DNA of 64,000 nt from J014 sp964486055 (GTDB lineage Bacteria; Acidobacteriota; Blastocatellia; Pyrinomonadales; Pyrinomonadaceae): the NCBI GenBank assembly GCA_964486055.1, contig CAZALE010000004.1, forward strand, positions 62,001 through 126,000. The letters run 5' to 3'. Below the pieces are notes generated by a model. That model worked only from the letters and a program-made list of their open reading frames with translations. It was not told where the DNA came from and ran no database searches. Position 1 is the first letter of the stretch; each line of letters begins with the position of its first letter. Of the stretch, positions 34,238 to 43,362 are shown in pieces. The translations under genes and the position numbers were made by a program.

Positions 34238-35344
34238 ATGCCAACGACGACGGAGGTAAGACCGCTAGAAACATATCTACTGATGGATGATGCTGAAATA
34301 GCAGAGCGAATCGAATCAGCACATCGTGCTCTGGGACCAAAAGTGCTGATCTTAGGACATCATTACCAAAGAGACGATGTCATATGTCATGCAGATCTGA
34401 CCGGTGATTCTTATCAGCTTTCAGTAATGGCCTCACGAAGCGACGCTGAATTCATAGTCTTTTGTGGCGTGCATTTTATGGCCGAGTCCGCTGATATCTT
34501 GGCTAAAGATTTCCAGAGAGTGATATTGCCAGATCTAGGAGCCGGTTGCTCAATGGCGGATATGGCAACACTAGAGCAAGTCGAAGATGCTTGGCAACAA
34601 CTTCAAGAAATCGGCGTTTTAAATCAAAAAGTAGCTCCTATAACATATATGAACTCCTCAGCTGCGATAAAGGCGTTTTGCGGACGTAACGGAGGTGCGG
34701 TTTGTACTTCATCGAACGCAGCTAAACTCTTCGGTGAGTATTTAAAAACCTATGAGAAAATCTTTTTCTTACCAGACCAACACTTGGGGCGAAATACTGG
34801 GGCTAAATTCGGCATTCCTCTGGATAGAATGGTTGTTTGGAATCCTCATGAAGAGCTAGGTGGCAATAGCCCAGAAGAATTATTAAGCGCTAAAGTAATC
34901 TTGTGGAAAGGGCATTGCTCCGTTCACGGCAGATTCAAACCATGGCATGTTGATTTAATACGTCAACAAATACCAGACATAAAAGTCCTGGTTCATCCTG
35001 AATGCATCTATGAGGTAGTGCAGAAAAGCGACTTGAATGGCTCTACATCGTTCATTATTAAAACAATCGAGGGCGCTCCTGCAGGCTCTAAATGGGCAAT
35101 TGGTACGGAAGTAAACTTAGTGAATCGTCTGGCTAAGAGATTCCCAGATAAAGAAATTCATCTTCTTGCACCAGATTTATGCATGTGCGCAACCATGTAT
35201 CGCATCGCCCCACAGAATCTCGCCTGGGCGCTAGATAATTTACTTGAGGGAGTAGTTGTAAATGAGATAGTTGTCGATGAAGCCACCAAACATTATGCAA
35301 ATATAGCGCTCGATAGAATGATTCAGATAACAGAAAGTAACTAA
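34238..35344 (+). CDS. nadA: Quinolinate synthase
   Basis: NadA condenses iminoaspartate with dihydroxyacetone phosphate to quinolinate for NAD synthesis, using a 4Fe-4S cluster. The three conserved cysteine contexts are GAGCSMADMA, GGAVCTSSNA (both near the active site) and LCMCATMYRI near the C terminus. HPEC is also present, and the start region has VLILGHHYQRDDV. The length of 368 aa is the long type. It lies between gyrB (16 bp) and the ferredoxin gene (2 bp), so the ferredoxin may donate electrons or support its cluster. nadB and nadC are not in the window. Confidence 0.97.
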   Translation: MPTTTEVRPLETYLLMDDAEIAERIESAHRALGPKVLILGHHYQRDDVICHADLTGDSYQLSVMASRSDAEFIVFCGVHFMAESADILAKDFQRVILPDLGAGCSMADMATLEQVEDAWQQLQEIGVLNQKVAPITYMNSSAAIKAFCGRNGGAVCTSSNAAKLFGEYLKTYEKIFFLPDQHLGRNTGAKFGIPLDRMVVWNPHEELGGNSPEELLSAKVILWKGHCSVHGRFKPWHVDLIRQQIPDIKVLVHPECIYEVVQKSDLNGSTSFIIKTIEGAPAGSKWAIGTEVNLVNRLAKRFPDKEIHLLAPDLCMCATMYRIAPQNLAWALDNLLEGVVVNEIVVDEATKHYANIALDRMIQITESN

Positions 35345-35346
35345 AA

Positions 35347-35607
35347 ATGGCTGATCTGAGAAAACGCTTGCCTGATAACGTTCCCGGAAAGTTTTACGTA
35401 GATTCCAGCTGCATCGATTGCGACGTATGCCGTGATACGGCACCGGCCAACTTCAAGCGTAACCACGAAAATGGATATTCCTACGTTTACAAGCAACCCG
35501 AAAATGAACAAGAGCTAGCCCTCTGCGAAGAGGCCATGAATGCTTGTCCCGTAGAGGCCATAGGAGATAATGGCGAAGCATCGCTAACTGCCACTAGAAA
35601 CACTTGA
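35347..35607 (+). CDS. Small 4Fe-4S ferredoxin
   Basis: The 86-residue protein has one ferredoxin-type cluster site: Cys22, Cys25 and Cys28 (CIDCDVCRD) plus Cys67 followed by Pro (CPVEAIG). This fits a single 4Fe-4S ferredoxin of the monocluster type. The N terminus KRLPDNVPGKFYVD is typical of ferredoxins associated with other enzymes. It starts 2 bp after the nadA stop and is likely cotranslated with it. The link to an oxygen-sensitive iron-sulfur enzyme such as NadA is suggestive only. Confidence 0.9.
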   Translation: MADLRKRLPDNVPGKFYVDSSCIDCDVCRDTAPANFKRNHENGYSYVYKQPENEQELALCEEAMNACPVEAIGDNGEASLTATRNT

Positions 35608-35733
35608 CCTACAAATCAGAAAGATGCACACTATAATTGCCTTTGTTTATCAATCAAAAACAAAAGCAAAGTCTAAAAACGCTGAGGAGGGTGCAGGTCT
35701 TAGCACACAAATCGTTCTTAAAGGAGCAATAGG

Positions 35734-36363
35734 ATGGCTGAAAATGGAAACATATCATGGCAATTTGGAGATAGGGGGCGCATAGCAATTTTCATAGATG
35801 GCAACAATTTGTTCCACGCCGCAAGATTTCACAACATAGACATTGATTACAACAAACTTCTAAGAGTACTTTTAGGTAACGGTAGATTGCTTAGGGCATT
35901 TTTTTACACAGGAGTCGATGCTAATGCTGAACGACAGCAAGGTTTCTTACTGTGGATGAGAAGAAATGGATTTAGAGTAGTCCAGAAAGAGCTACGAACT
36001 TTCTATGATGGCACCCGAAAAGCAAACCTAGATGTCGAAATAGCCGTTGACATGCTGAGTCTGGCTGGAAAATATGATACTGCTGTTTTGGTCTCAGGAG
36101 ATGAGGATTTTGTTTATGCTATAAATGCGGTGGCTTATAAAGGTTGTAGAGTAGAAGTCGCCGGCTTTCGATCAAACACATCACCTAAATTAATAGATGT
36201 TGCGGATTATTTCATTGATCTCGGAGAAATAGCAGACTTGGTCAGGAAAGATAGCTCTAGTGAGAAAAATGGAGTTCCATCACATGTCTTACCAGACTTC
36301 TCGACAAGAGAAGAAATCTATGAACATAAACTAACCCAAAACATCATTAGAACTTCTGATTAA
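35734..36363 (+). CDS. NYN-domain (LabA/DUF88) putative ribonuclease
   Basis: The NYN fold is a PIN-like RNA-processing nuclease. Its metal-binding acidic residues appear as Asp22 in IFIDGNNLFHA, Asp100 in ANLDVEIAVDM and Asp123/Asp125 in VSGDEDFVYAI. The protein ends with a short acidic tail. It is 209 aa, of normal size for LabA-like proteins. The Shine-Dalgarno AAAGGAG lies 8 bp before the ATG. It is followed by an inverted repeat around 36361-36406 and then the RDD gene with its own promoter candidate. Confidence 0.88.
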   Translation: MAENGNISWQFGDRGRIAIFIDGNNLFHAARFHNIDIDYNKLLRVLLGNGRLLRAFFYTGVDANAERQQGFLLWMRRNGFRVVQKELRTFYDGTRKANLDVEIAVDMLSLAGKYDTAVLVSGDEDFVYAINAVAYKGCRVEVAGFRSNTSPKLIDVADYFIDLGEIADLVRKDSSSEKNGVPSHVLPDFSTREEIYEHKLTQNIIRTSD

Positions 36364-36407
36364 AATTCCAAAAATATGGATTATCGCTAATTCTACTGGA
36401 ATTTTAC

Positions 36408-36437
36408 TTGACGATAAGAGCTGACTTCTGATAATCT
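36408..36437 (+). promoter_or_regulatory. Candidate promoter of the RDD-family gene
   Basis: TTGACG (36408-36413) is 18 bp from TAATCT (36432-36437); the ATG follows at 36459 with GAGGAT upstream. Motif evidence only. Confidence 0.5.
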
Positions 36438-36458
36438 TGCGGACGAGGATGCTCTATA

Positions 36459-37646
36459 ATGAACCAAATCATCTCCTGCCCTGGTTGTAAAAGAAGATTG
36501 TTGCCGACGCTTTCGATTTGCCCAAGCTGTGGCATTATGATAAATGACTCAGTTCGCGAAGAGCTTTATTCCAAAATCATTCCAATACCAAAGAAAAATA
36601 CGGACCCTCCCGCCTCTGTTAACCCTCCTAAAATTGCAACTCCAAACTCACCGGATGTCAAGAAAGATAGCAAAATAGATACAACTAAGATAAATAGCAA
36701 ATCTACAGATCCTACTTTGATCGAATTCAACAATCAAAATTCGCAGCTTGCAGATTGGCAAATCAGACTGAAAATGAAAGTTCAAGAAAGGCTGAATAGA
36801 AATCAACCCGCAAGCAAGCTTGAATCAAGCTTTAACAGAGGTCCCGATTATTCAAATTCAGAAGTTAATAGAAACGAATTATTACTGAGAGCGTTGCAAC
36901 GTATAGAAAAGTCAAAGGCGGTATTTCATGAAGTTACTGAAACAACGCAAGAGGTAACTAAAACCACCAAAGAGCATCCATCACACACAAAGAAAGCCGA
37001 CCCCAGCGTGCCGACAACTTCACTACAGATTGAATCCGATAGACAACCCATAGAGAAGTTTAAGACGAACAAACTTCCAAAAATCTCCGAAGTTGTAGGC
37101 AAAGTTGGGCATGTGGAATTAGAACTAGATGAATCGACTACAAATTCTAACAAATTCACGAAGCAGAAAATGAACGATGATATCTCCGCTGACGTCATCG
37201 ACAATCCTCAATTGAGAGAGGTGGCAGAATATTGGGACTATGCACCTTTACATCAGCGCTTTATTGCTTCATTTGTTGACTTTTGCATAAGCCTCGTGCT
37301 AAGCCTAATCCTTCTGCTACCCTTCATGCTAACCAGTACGAATCAGCTTTTTAATGAGTGGATGATTGCTATTGCTATGACGACATTAATCGTAATGTTC
37401 ATTTATCTGACCACAGCTTTAACATTCTTTGGCAAAACCATTGGTATGCGATTTTTCTCTCTTGAAGTAGTAGATATAGACGACAATGATTATCCAACTC
37501 TGCACCAAGCACTCACAAACACTACCATTTACCTCATCTCACTTCTGATTCTCGGACTAGGATTCCTCCCAGCTTTCTTTAATGAGGAAAGACGCATGCT
37601 TCACGATCTAATGTCTGGAACAATAGTCATCAAGGAAGTTCGATAG
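36459..37646 (+). CDS. Zinc-ribbon RDD-family membrane protein
   Basis: A short zinc ribbon (CPGCKRRLLPTLSICPSCG, residues 7-25) is followed by a long polar low-complexity linker to about residue 250. The C-terminal RDD domain has the characteristic RFIASFVDFCISLVL helix with Arg and Asp, and membrane helices near 273-295, 303-325 and 352-375. It ends with RRMLHDLMSGTIVI. RDD proteins are membrane proteins of mixed or unknown roles, some linked to ion antiport. This architecture, with a ribbon joined by a 200-residue disordered linker, is unusual for the family. Confidence 0.88.
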   Translation: MNQIISCPGCKRRLLPTLSICPSCGIMINDSVREELYSKIIPIPKKNTDPPASVNPPKIATPNSPDVKKDSKIDTTKINSKSTDPTLIEFNNQNSQLADWQIRLKMKVQERLNRNQPASKLESSFNRGPDYSNSEVNRNELLLRALQRIEKSKAVFHEVTETTQEVTKTTKEHPSHTKKADPSVPTTSLQIESDRQPIEKFKTNKLPKISEVVGKVGHVELELDESTTNSNKFTKQKMNDDISADVIDNPQLREVAEYWDYAPLHQRFIASFVDFCISLVLSLILLLPFMLTSTNQLFNEWMIAIAMTTLIVMFIYLTTALTFFGKTIGMRFFSLEVVDIDDNDYPTLHQALTNTTIYLISLLILGLGFLPAFFNEERRMLHDLMSGTIVIKEVR

Positions 37647-37669
37647 AGATAGTTTTTCAATGTTTTTAT

Positions 37670-38299
37670 TTAAGCACGCAAAATAGCCCGTGCAGGGGCA
37701 CCATCGCCTGTCTGACTTACTATCTTCATTGGCAAACATATTAGCTCATAATCCCCTGCAGGAACGGCACGTAAATCAAGCCCTTCCAAAATGATTACCT
37801 CCTTACTGAGAAGTATTATGTGAGTTGAAAAATCCTCAGAGCCAAATTTCTCAACAGATAGATAATCTATACCAACAAGTTTTATCTGATTCTCGACTAA
37901 CATCTGAGCGGCTTCGGGAGTGATATATGTAAAATCAGATCTAAAACCAGAACGCGTATCATTCCAGAACGATGAATTTCTAGTCTTAAACAAAACTCTT
38001 TGAATTCCATTTATGTTATTCAAATGCTCAGTGGTAATGGCATTCACACTTTCATCTATTTCGACAACTCTACAAGGTCCAATTAATTTCTCCATCTCCA
38101 ATTCATGTACTTTGCGGGCACCTTCAATAAAGTGACTTGGAGCATCTACATGAGTTGCAGTGTGTACCCCCATACAAATTTGGGTTACGTTAGCCGGATC
38201 TCCTTTAGCTATCGAAGAACAAACAGTAATACTCACCGATGGATCTCCCTCATAAATTGGAGTTTTATCAAACAAGGGAAATGTTATATCGTAAATCAT
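37670..38299 (-). CDS. Cyclase/kynurenine formamidase-like metal hydrolase
   Basis: The protein has the metal-binding HTATHVDAPSHF at residues 46-57, characteristic of the cyclase family that includes bacterial KynB (arylformamidase). It also has the start YDITFPLFDKTPIYEGDP and the later LVGIDYLSVEKFG. It would hydrolyse an amide or ester using Zn2+ or Mn2+. Other tryptophan-degradation genes are absent here, so KynB is possible but not shown. The length is normal at 209 aa. It is transcribed alone, 24 bp after the convergent RDD gene. Confidence 0.85.
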   Translation of the reverse strand: MIYDITFPLFDKTPIYEGDPSVSITVCSSIAKGDPANVTQICMGVHTATHVDAPSHFIEGARKVHELEMEKLIGPCRVVEIDESVNAITTEHLNNINGIQRVLFKTRNSSFWNDTRSGFRSDFTYITPEAAQMLVENQIKLVGIDYLSVEKFGSEDFSTHIILLSKEVIILEGLDLRAVPAGDYELICLPMKIVSQTGDGAPARAILRA

Positions 38300-38431
38300 C
38301 TCTTCGACTCCAATGGAAAACAGCCACCTTAAAATGTCCAGCTACTATATCGGCTTTAACGTCAATAAGAAGCTCATTTCCAACCTTCATCGAGTTGCAG
38401 TTATCGGCAAGATCACATAGCTGAAAATTCG

Positions 38432-41356
38432 CTAGAAACCATCACGAAAGAGGATAGAGTTGAAAAATGGTCTTGTCATCGATCTGAAAAAGCCTCTGAA
38501 GAAGGGCTCATCAGCTATTAAAATGATATTTCCTCGTCCTCTTTTTTCGGCAATCATATAAGCCGTACCTCTTAAGAGTTCCTCAGTATTACTCTCCCAC
38601 ACAAAACCAGCAATGGTAAGTGGATTTTTAGAATCGCTATCAAAGACGATTACATTTGTTCCCTCTTTAGATAAGCGGAAAAAGTATCCACTTGAAAGCA
38701 AAACAGGCAAGTATTGATCATCCAAACCATAGGTTAAATAAGTAGTTTGATTTACAGTCCCTCTCATGATTGCTCCGGGAACTGCTTCCGGGGTTTTATT
38801 CATCGAAGCTGAAGGCGATACTATCGGCGGGAGAGTTGCTGGCTGCCAATCCTTTTTGTCTATTTTATCTTCAGTGATCGACTGAGGCTGGCCTGACTCG
38901 AGAGGTTTCTGTAGATCCCTTACTGAGAGCTTCTCCTTTTTGCCCTCGCTAGTTTTCTTGACCTCGATTTGCGGCTTTCTCATATCGGTCTGCGATGATT
39001 GAGGCTTTTCATCGGACTTGATCTCTATCTTTTCCTCCTTCTTTCCTTTGGTCTCTTCCTTCTCCTCCTCGACCCCGACCAAAACGGAAGATGAAAAACC
39101 TACATCTTTCAAAGTTGCGAACACAGCTGAGCCTCGCATAGTTATTAAAGTGCCACCTTGCTCAATCCACTCTCTAAGAACATCTAAGCCTGCTTTGCCT
39201 AGCATGGATAGATATCTTTCCGCTGAACCATCAGGCATTATAAGCACATTGTAGTTTTTTAACGCACCTGAGCGAATAGCAGAAAAACTCAACGCGGTAA
39301 AGTCGATTTTGTACTTGTCAAATGTCCACCAGATTGAGCCGAACGAGGTTTGATCTACGCCTTCGTCAGCTAGCATAGCTATTTTTGGTTTTTCTAAGCT
39401 TATCAAAGTTTCACTACCGATACCTGTATCGCCTTGATTAAAAAAGCCGGTGTTAATTGCAGTCACATTGACCCCTAGTTCTCTGGCTATTCTACCCACC
39501 GCTTCATGAACTCGCTCAGGATTTCTAGTTACTCTGACAACGAAGGTTCCCGGTTTCCAGGTTTTTCCACCTGCATTCATGATTCTCGTAGCGACCGCAA
39601 CTCTGAAGTCTTCTTTTAATAATCTCAACGCCATTATTGCAGCGACATCAGTATCATATGGAAATACATATGCCATTTGGGCGCGTCCAGTTACAGATCC
39701 TTTCCTAGCGTTTGCAAGATATTCGTCAGTTAAAGCTTCTTTCTCAACAGGCGCCAGATCCTCAGTCCAATAGGCATCAAGGCCAAAAGCAAGCGGTAGG
39801 CTCCATGCAGTTATGTCATAAAAACCATATTCTTCTTTTGGCTCTTTCTTACCTCGCCTCTGATTTCGCTTAAATCGAGCTATCTGATCCTCGACAAACT
39901 CTCGATTCTGAGGAGTCTCGATTTCCAACAAAGCTTTAATTAAGCGTTTCTGAGGCTGGCTTAAATCAATTAAGTAAGAACCTTCAGGAAAATTGACAGA
40001 TTCAGCCGGAGAGTTTTTCTGTCGATAACTATGCGCAAGATTAGAGGTGAATGGTTTCTTCGCCACTGAGATTTCTATTTTCATTCTCTTCAGAGTTTCC
40101 ATCAGCTCGGCTGCCTTAATCCTGTCTTTGTTTGGGAGTATGACTATGCGTTTCATTTTCTCCTGCTGGGCTTCCTGCATTGCTGTTTTTCGAAATTCGT
40201 AAAAGTCTTTTAATCTCTCTAAACGAACCTTAGCTGCAGTCTCCAGCGTAGTCATCGAAGCTACAAAATGCTTCGCAATTGCCGAGCGAAGTGTTACGAT
40301 AGATCCATCATCACGAGTCCATCTTAACCCCTTAAAGCCTCCGCCGTCAGTTTCATATGTCATACCAGTAGCGCCATTCAGAGAAGGAAACGAATCCCAA
40401 TAGCCCGGATAAAATAAATCAAAAACATCACGAATATAGTAATCCCACTTTTGAGCATCAAAGCTATCGGCGTTTGCCTTACCGAAAACTTCCATCCACT
40501 TATTAGTCATAGGTTGTGGCAAATTAGGATTTATCGGTAGCGAGGCTGGTGGAAAGAAATATTGTGAAGGTTGCCCGTGATGATCCGCTACGATTTGAGG
40601 GTTCCATTCGAAAAAGGCTTTTTGCATAAGTTGAGTTTCTACTTGGGTAGCAGCTATATTGTCGCGATTTAAATCAAAACGGTAATGATTATAACGCCCA
40701 AAAATACTCCATGGCTCGCGATGCTCAAACGCATTCCTATCTGCATTTCCCATAGCTACTGAGTTATACCAAGTAACGAATCGCTCATGCCCATCTGGAT
40801 TCTCACAAGGTATGATCAAAATAACGTTATTTTTCAATATCTCAAGGGTCGTTGGCTCTTCAGATGCAGCTAATTGATAAACAACCTGCATCATTGCCTC
40901 AAATGAAGCTGACTCATTACCATGAATCGTATATGCTAACCAAACGATCAACGGATTGGTTTTTATGATTGCTTCGGCTTCCTGCGGTGTGGTTTTTCTC
41001 GGATCAGCCAATTTAGCGTTATTCGCCTTAATCTCATCGAGGCGGGCTAGGTTTTCTGGTGCCGAAATAGCTATCAGATACATCATTCTATGCTCATTCG
41101 TAACTCCCAACTCAAATATTCGCACCCTATCTGATGCCGCCCTTGCAATCGCATTAACGACCGCTTCCATCTGCGCATAAGTTGTATGAAATCGCCCCAC
41201 ATCGTACCTCAGAAGATCTTGAGGTCGAGGCACAGAGCCTCTGTAAGGACCACGAGTGTAAAAATCAAATTCAGGAATCTCCGGAGATTCAAAGTTCTGA
41301 GCTGCTAATTGAATGCAAAAAATCAAAGTGCAGGCAAAAGCAAAAATTTTTTTCAT
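38432..41356 (-). CDS. Secreted M14-family zinc carboxypeptidase
   Basis: A signal peptide (MKKIFAFACTLIFCIQLAAQ) leads to an M14 metallopeptidase domain. Its zinc ligands are visible as IHGNESASFEAMM (H and E), and the substrate region PCENPDGHERFV and RFDLNRDN follow. DHHGQPSQYFFPPA is also present. The remaining 500 residues form a class-I glutamine amidotransferase-like or Rossmann segment, with IAMLADEGVDQTSFG and IEQGGTLITMRG. It is broken by a Lys/Glu/Gln-rich low-complexity insertion near 38830-39070. At 974 aa it is a large relative of the family seen in Bacteroidetes and Acidobacteria. It is probably periplasmic or secreted and used for peptide scavenging. Confidence 0.9.
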   Translation of the reverse strand: MKKIFAFACTLIFCIQLAAQNFESPEIPEFDFYTRGPYRGSVPRPQDLLRYDVGRFHTTYAQMEAVVNAIARAASDRVRIFELGVTNEHRMMYLIAISAPENLARLDEIKANNAKLADPRKTTPQEAEAIIKTNPLIVWLAYTIHGNESASFEAMMQVVYQLAASEEPTTLEILKNNVILIIPCENPDGHERFVTWYNSVAMGNADRNAFEHREPWSIFGRYNHYRFDLNRDNIAATQVETQLMQKAFFEWNPQIVADHHGQPSQYFFPPASLPINPNLPQPMTNKWMEVFGKANADSFDAQKWDYYIRDVFDLFYPGYWDSFPSLNGATGMTYETDGGGFKGLRWTRDDGSIVTLRSAIAKHFVASMTTLETAAKVRLERLKDFYEFRKTAMQEAQQEKMKRIVILPNKDRIKAAELMETLKRMKIEISVAKKPFTSNLAHSYRQKNSPAESVNFPEGSYLIDLSQPQKRLIKALLEIETPQNREFVEDQIARFKRNQRRGKKEPKEEYGFYDITAWSLPLAFGLDAYWTEDLAPVEKEALTDEYLANARKGSVTGRAQMAYVFPYDTDVAAIMALRLLKEDFRVAVATRIMNAGGKTWKPGTFVVRVTRNPERVHEAVGRIARELGVNVTAINTGFFNQGDTGIGSETLISLEKPKIAMLADEGVDQTSFGSIWWTFDKYKIDFTALSFSAIRSGALKNYNVLIMPDGSAERYLSMLGKAGLDVLREWIEQGGTLITMRGSAVFATLKDVGFSSSVLVGVEEEKEETKGKKEEKIEIKSDEKPQSSQTDMRKPQIEVKKTSEGKKEKLSVRDLQKPLESGQPQSITEDKIDKKDWQPATLPPIVSPSASMNKTPEAVPGAIMRGTVNQTTYLTYGLDDQYLPVLLSSGYFFRLSKEGTNVIVFDSDSKNPLTIAGFVWESNTEELLRGTAYMIAEKRGRGNIILIADEPFFRGFFRSMTRPFFNSILFRDGF

Positions 41357-41416
41357 CTTCGATTCGACTTTTGTAATTTAATGGAAAGAGCTTCAAAAAA
41401 ATTTTACAATTTCAGC

Positions 41417-41632
41417 ATGAAAACTAAAATCAGAAGAAGCGAATTTCAGAGCGAAAAATGTCCGAGATGTGGGCTTCATAATTTAAAAACCTGGGATGAT
41501 TTAAATGATCAAGATAGGATCGTGGCTCGCAGCTTTTACTCAAGCCTTTCAGAGGAAATTCTAGAACAATATTTATTCTGCACCTTCTGTTGGTTCAAAG
41601 AGCCAATCTCTGAACGCCTAAATAAAGCTTAA
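41417..41632 (+). CDS. Small zinc-binding protein of unknown function
   Basis: The 71-residue protein carries two CxxC pairs, CPRCGLHNLKTWDDL and CTFCWFKEP, likely holding one zinc ion. I do not recognise the family. The start is uncertain: the ATG at 41417 gives a compact protein, and an ATG at 41381 adds 12 residues. The frame further upstream overlaps the start of the M14 gene. It ends 2 bp from the convergent Cax gene. Its composition and the spaced cysteines argue that it is a real gene. Confidence 0.55.
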   Translation: MKTKIRRSEFQSEKCPRCGLHNLKTWDDLNDQDRIVARSFYSSLSEEILEQYLFCTFCWFKEPISERLNKA

Positions 41633-41634
41633 GT

Positions 41635-42801
41635 TTATTTATGACTCACACCTGTCCCTATCTCAAGCGAGGTATGATGGGCATCAGGAAGAAAATAGAA
41701 AAGAATTGCCAAAATGGCATATACAGATAATAATTGCCAACCTTCGATCCAGTTACTTTCACCATCAGAGCAAATTTGTTCCACTATCAAGATAGACGCT
41801 AAGACTGCAACTACTTCGGGTATGGTAAATTCAAGATTCATTGGTCTACCGAAGAGGTAAGATACAAATACGAGGATTGGAGCGACAAAAAGTGCTATTT
41901 GTAAAGATGACCCAAGGGCGATACTCAAACTTAGATCCATTTTATTTCTAGCAGCCATCAGAATGGCTGATGAATGTTCAGCCGCATTACCTATAATCGC
42001 CACAACTATGACACCCACGAAAACCTCTGTAAATCCTAGGCTTTCTCGTGCTTTTTCAATTGCCCCGACTAAGAATTCAGAGACAATAGCTACGAACGTC
42101 GTTGAGATAAGAAGAGTTAAAACGGAACGAGTTAAGGACCAGTGTTCTCCCGATTCTTCCTCCTCGTGTCCGACATCAGACGCAGCTCCTTGAATAGCCT
42201 TCCCAACGAATAAATCTCTGTGCGTATAAAGCGAGAAATATAAAGTGCCTATGTAAGTTACAAACAAAACTATCGCAATCGCCAAGCTCAAACTTTGCTC
42301 TTTTTCCGGCGTCCATCCACCCAAATGCACTGGCGTTTCTGCAGCAACTATGTGAAAAACACTAGGAATCAAAAGCGCAATAGAAGCAAGCGTTAAGGCT
42401 GTCGATGCACTACTCGCAGCTGTCCTCTCAAATTCCTGCTTTTTAAATTTGATTCCTCCGACAAAGAGCGACAAACCCAAAACTAATAGCATATTCCCGA
42501 TGATTGAGCCAGTTATTGACGCCTTGACGACTCCTTCTAATCCTTTCCATAATGCAAACAATGCTATTATCAATTCTGCAGCGTTACCGAAGGTTGCGTT
42601 TAGTAAACCGCCTATACCTTGCCCAAGTCTTTCAGCCAGATGCTCAGTCGCCTTACCCATCAATCCTGCTAACGGAATTATAGCTATGCATGAGAAAATG
42701 AAGAGAGCCGTAGGATTATCAAGCGACGGGATAAAACGAAATGCAAATGCCATTGGGACAAAAATCAATAACCAGTTTATAGAAGGCTTCAAATATTTCA
42801 T
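41635..42801 (-). CDS. cax: Calcium/proton antiporter (Cax family)
   Basis: The 388-residue protein has about eleven membrane helices and two inverted repeats, each with the signature acidic helix GNAAELI (near residue 69) and IGNAAEHSSAI (near 270). An acidic His/Glu-rich loop (GHEEEESGEHW) lies in the middle. It exchanges Ca2+ for H+ across the membrane. Its start is 42 bp from the second assembly gap, so its upstream region is incomplete. It has no close operon partner that can be seen. Confidence 0.95.
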   Translation of the reverse strand: MKYLKPSINWLLIFVPMAFAFRFIPSLDNPTALFIFSCIAIIPLAGLMGKATEHLAERLGQGIGGLLNATFGNAAELIIALFALWKGLEGVVKASITGSIIGNMLLVLGLSLFVGGIKFKKQEFERTAASSASTALTLASIALLIPSVFHIVAAETPVHLGGWTPEKEQSLSLAIAIVLFVTYIGTLYFSLYTHRDLFVGKAIQGAASDVGHEEEESGEHWSLTRSVLTLLISTTFVAIVSEFLVGAIEKARESLGFTEVFVGVIVVAIIGNAAEHSSAILMAARNKMDLSLSIALGSSLQIALFVAPILVFVSYLFGRPMNLEFTIPEVVAVLASILIVEQICSDGESNWIEGWQLLSVYAILAILFYFLPDAHHTSLEIGTGVSHK

Positions 42802-42843
42802 ATCTTCAGCAATTTAACATAGAGAAAAATAACATTTCAAATT

Positions 42844-42943
42844 NNNNNNNNNNNNNNNNNNNNNNNNNNNNNNNNNNNNNNNNNNNNNNNNNNNNNNNNN
42901 NNNNNNNNNNNNNNNNNNNNNNNNNNNNNNNNNNNNNNNNNNN
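42844..42943. other. Assembly gap (100 N) truncating a PIN-domain gene
   Basis: The gap is exactly 100 N, a placeholder length. Unlike the gap at 15448-15547 its flanks do not overlap, so unknown sequence is missing. It removes the 3' end of the PIN gene and the upstream region of the Cax gene. Confidence 0.95.
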
Positions 42944-43359
42944 GAAAATCCAGCAGCCATGTTAAAAACCGTAATTCTGGCTTGACGGCGAACATTTGCT
43001 AAGCGCCCAAAACTCCATGTCACTAGGTAATCGATCTCATTGACCGAGGCAAGAGCAACATGAAAGGCGTCTATCAAGTGTCTACGATGAAAGATGCCTC
43101 GTGAAATGTAACCCTCAGCTAATATCGCTGCTTCCTCAGAAATATCTATATTTTTCATTGGCTCTATTATTTTAAGATATGCGCTTCTATATGGCTCTGA
43201 CATCATTTGAATCTCACGTCTGACAAGAGTGGATACAAATGCCTCATACTCAGATAGCTCACGCTCTAGCCAACGTATCGTTAAGTCCCTACGAAAAGGC
43301 TCACTATTATCAAGGTACGCACCAATAACCGAAGTTTCTAGATAAACCGAAATTTTCAT
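42944..43359 (-). CDS. PIN-domain protein (partial, 3' end lost in gap)
   Basis: The 138 visible residues form a PIN-like nuclease. They start MKISVYLETSVIGAYLDN, with the first acidic ligand present as Glu, and end with HLIDAFHVALASVNEIDYLVTWSFGRLANV, which carries the two conserved acidic positions of VapC-like toxins. The end lies in the 100-N gap, so length and stop are unknown. It follows the TPR/retropepsin gene after 3 bp, and no antitoxin gene is adjacent on the visible side. A toxin role is possible but not shown. Confidence 0.75.
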
Positions 43360-43362
43360 AAT

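Noticed and set aside
36361..36406. 10-bp inverted repeat TAAAATTCCA/TGGAATTTTA after the NYN gene
   Set aside because: The loop is 26 bases, the stem is AT-rich and no T run follows, so evidence for a terminator is weak.
42814..42843. Apparent C-terminal tail of the PIN protein beyond the gap
   Set aside because: The frame across 100 placeholder N has no meaning; the tail is probably the upstream region of the Cax gene.
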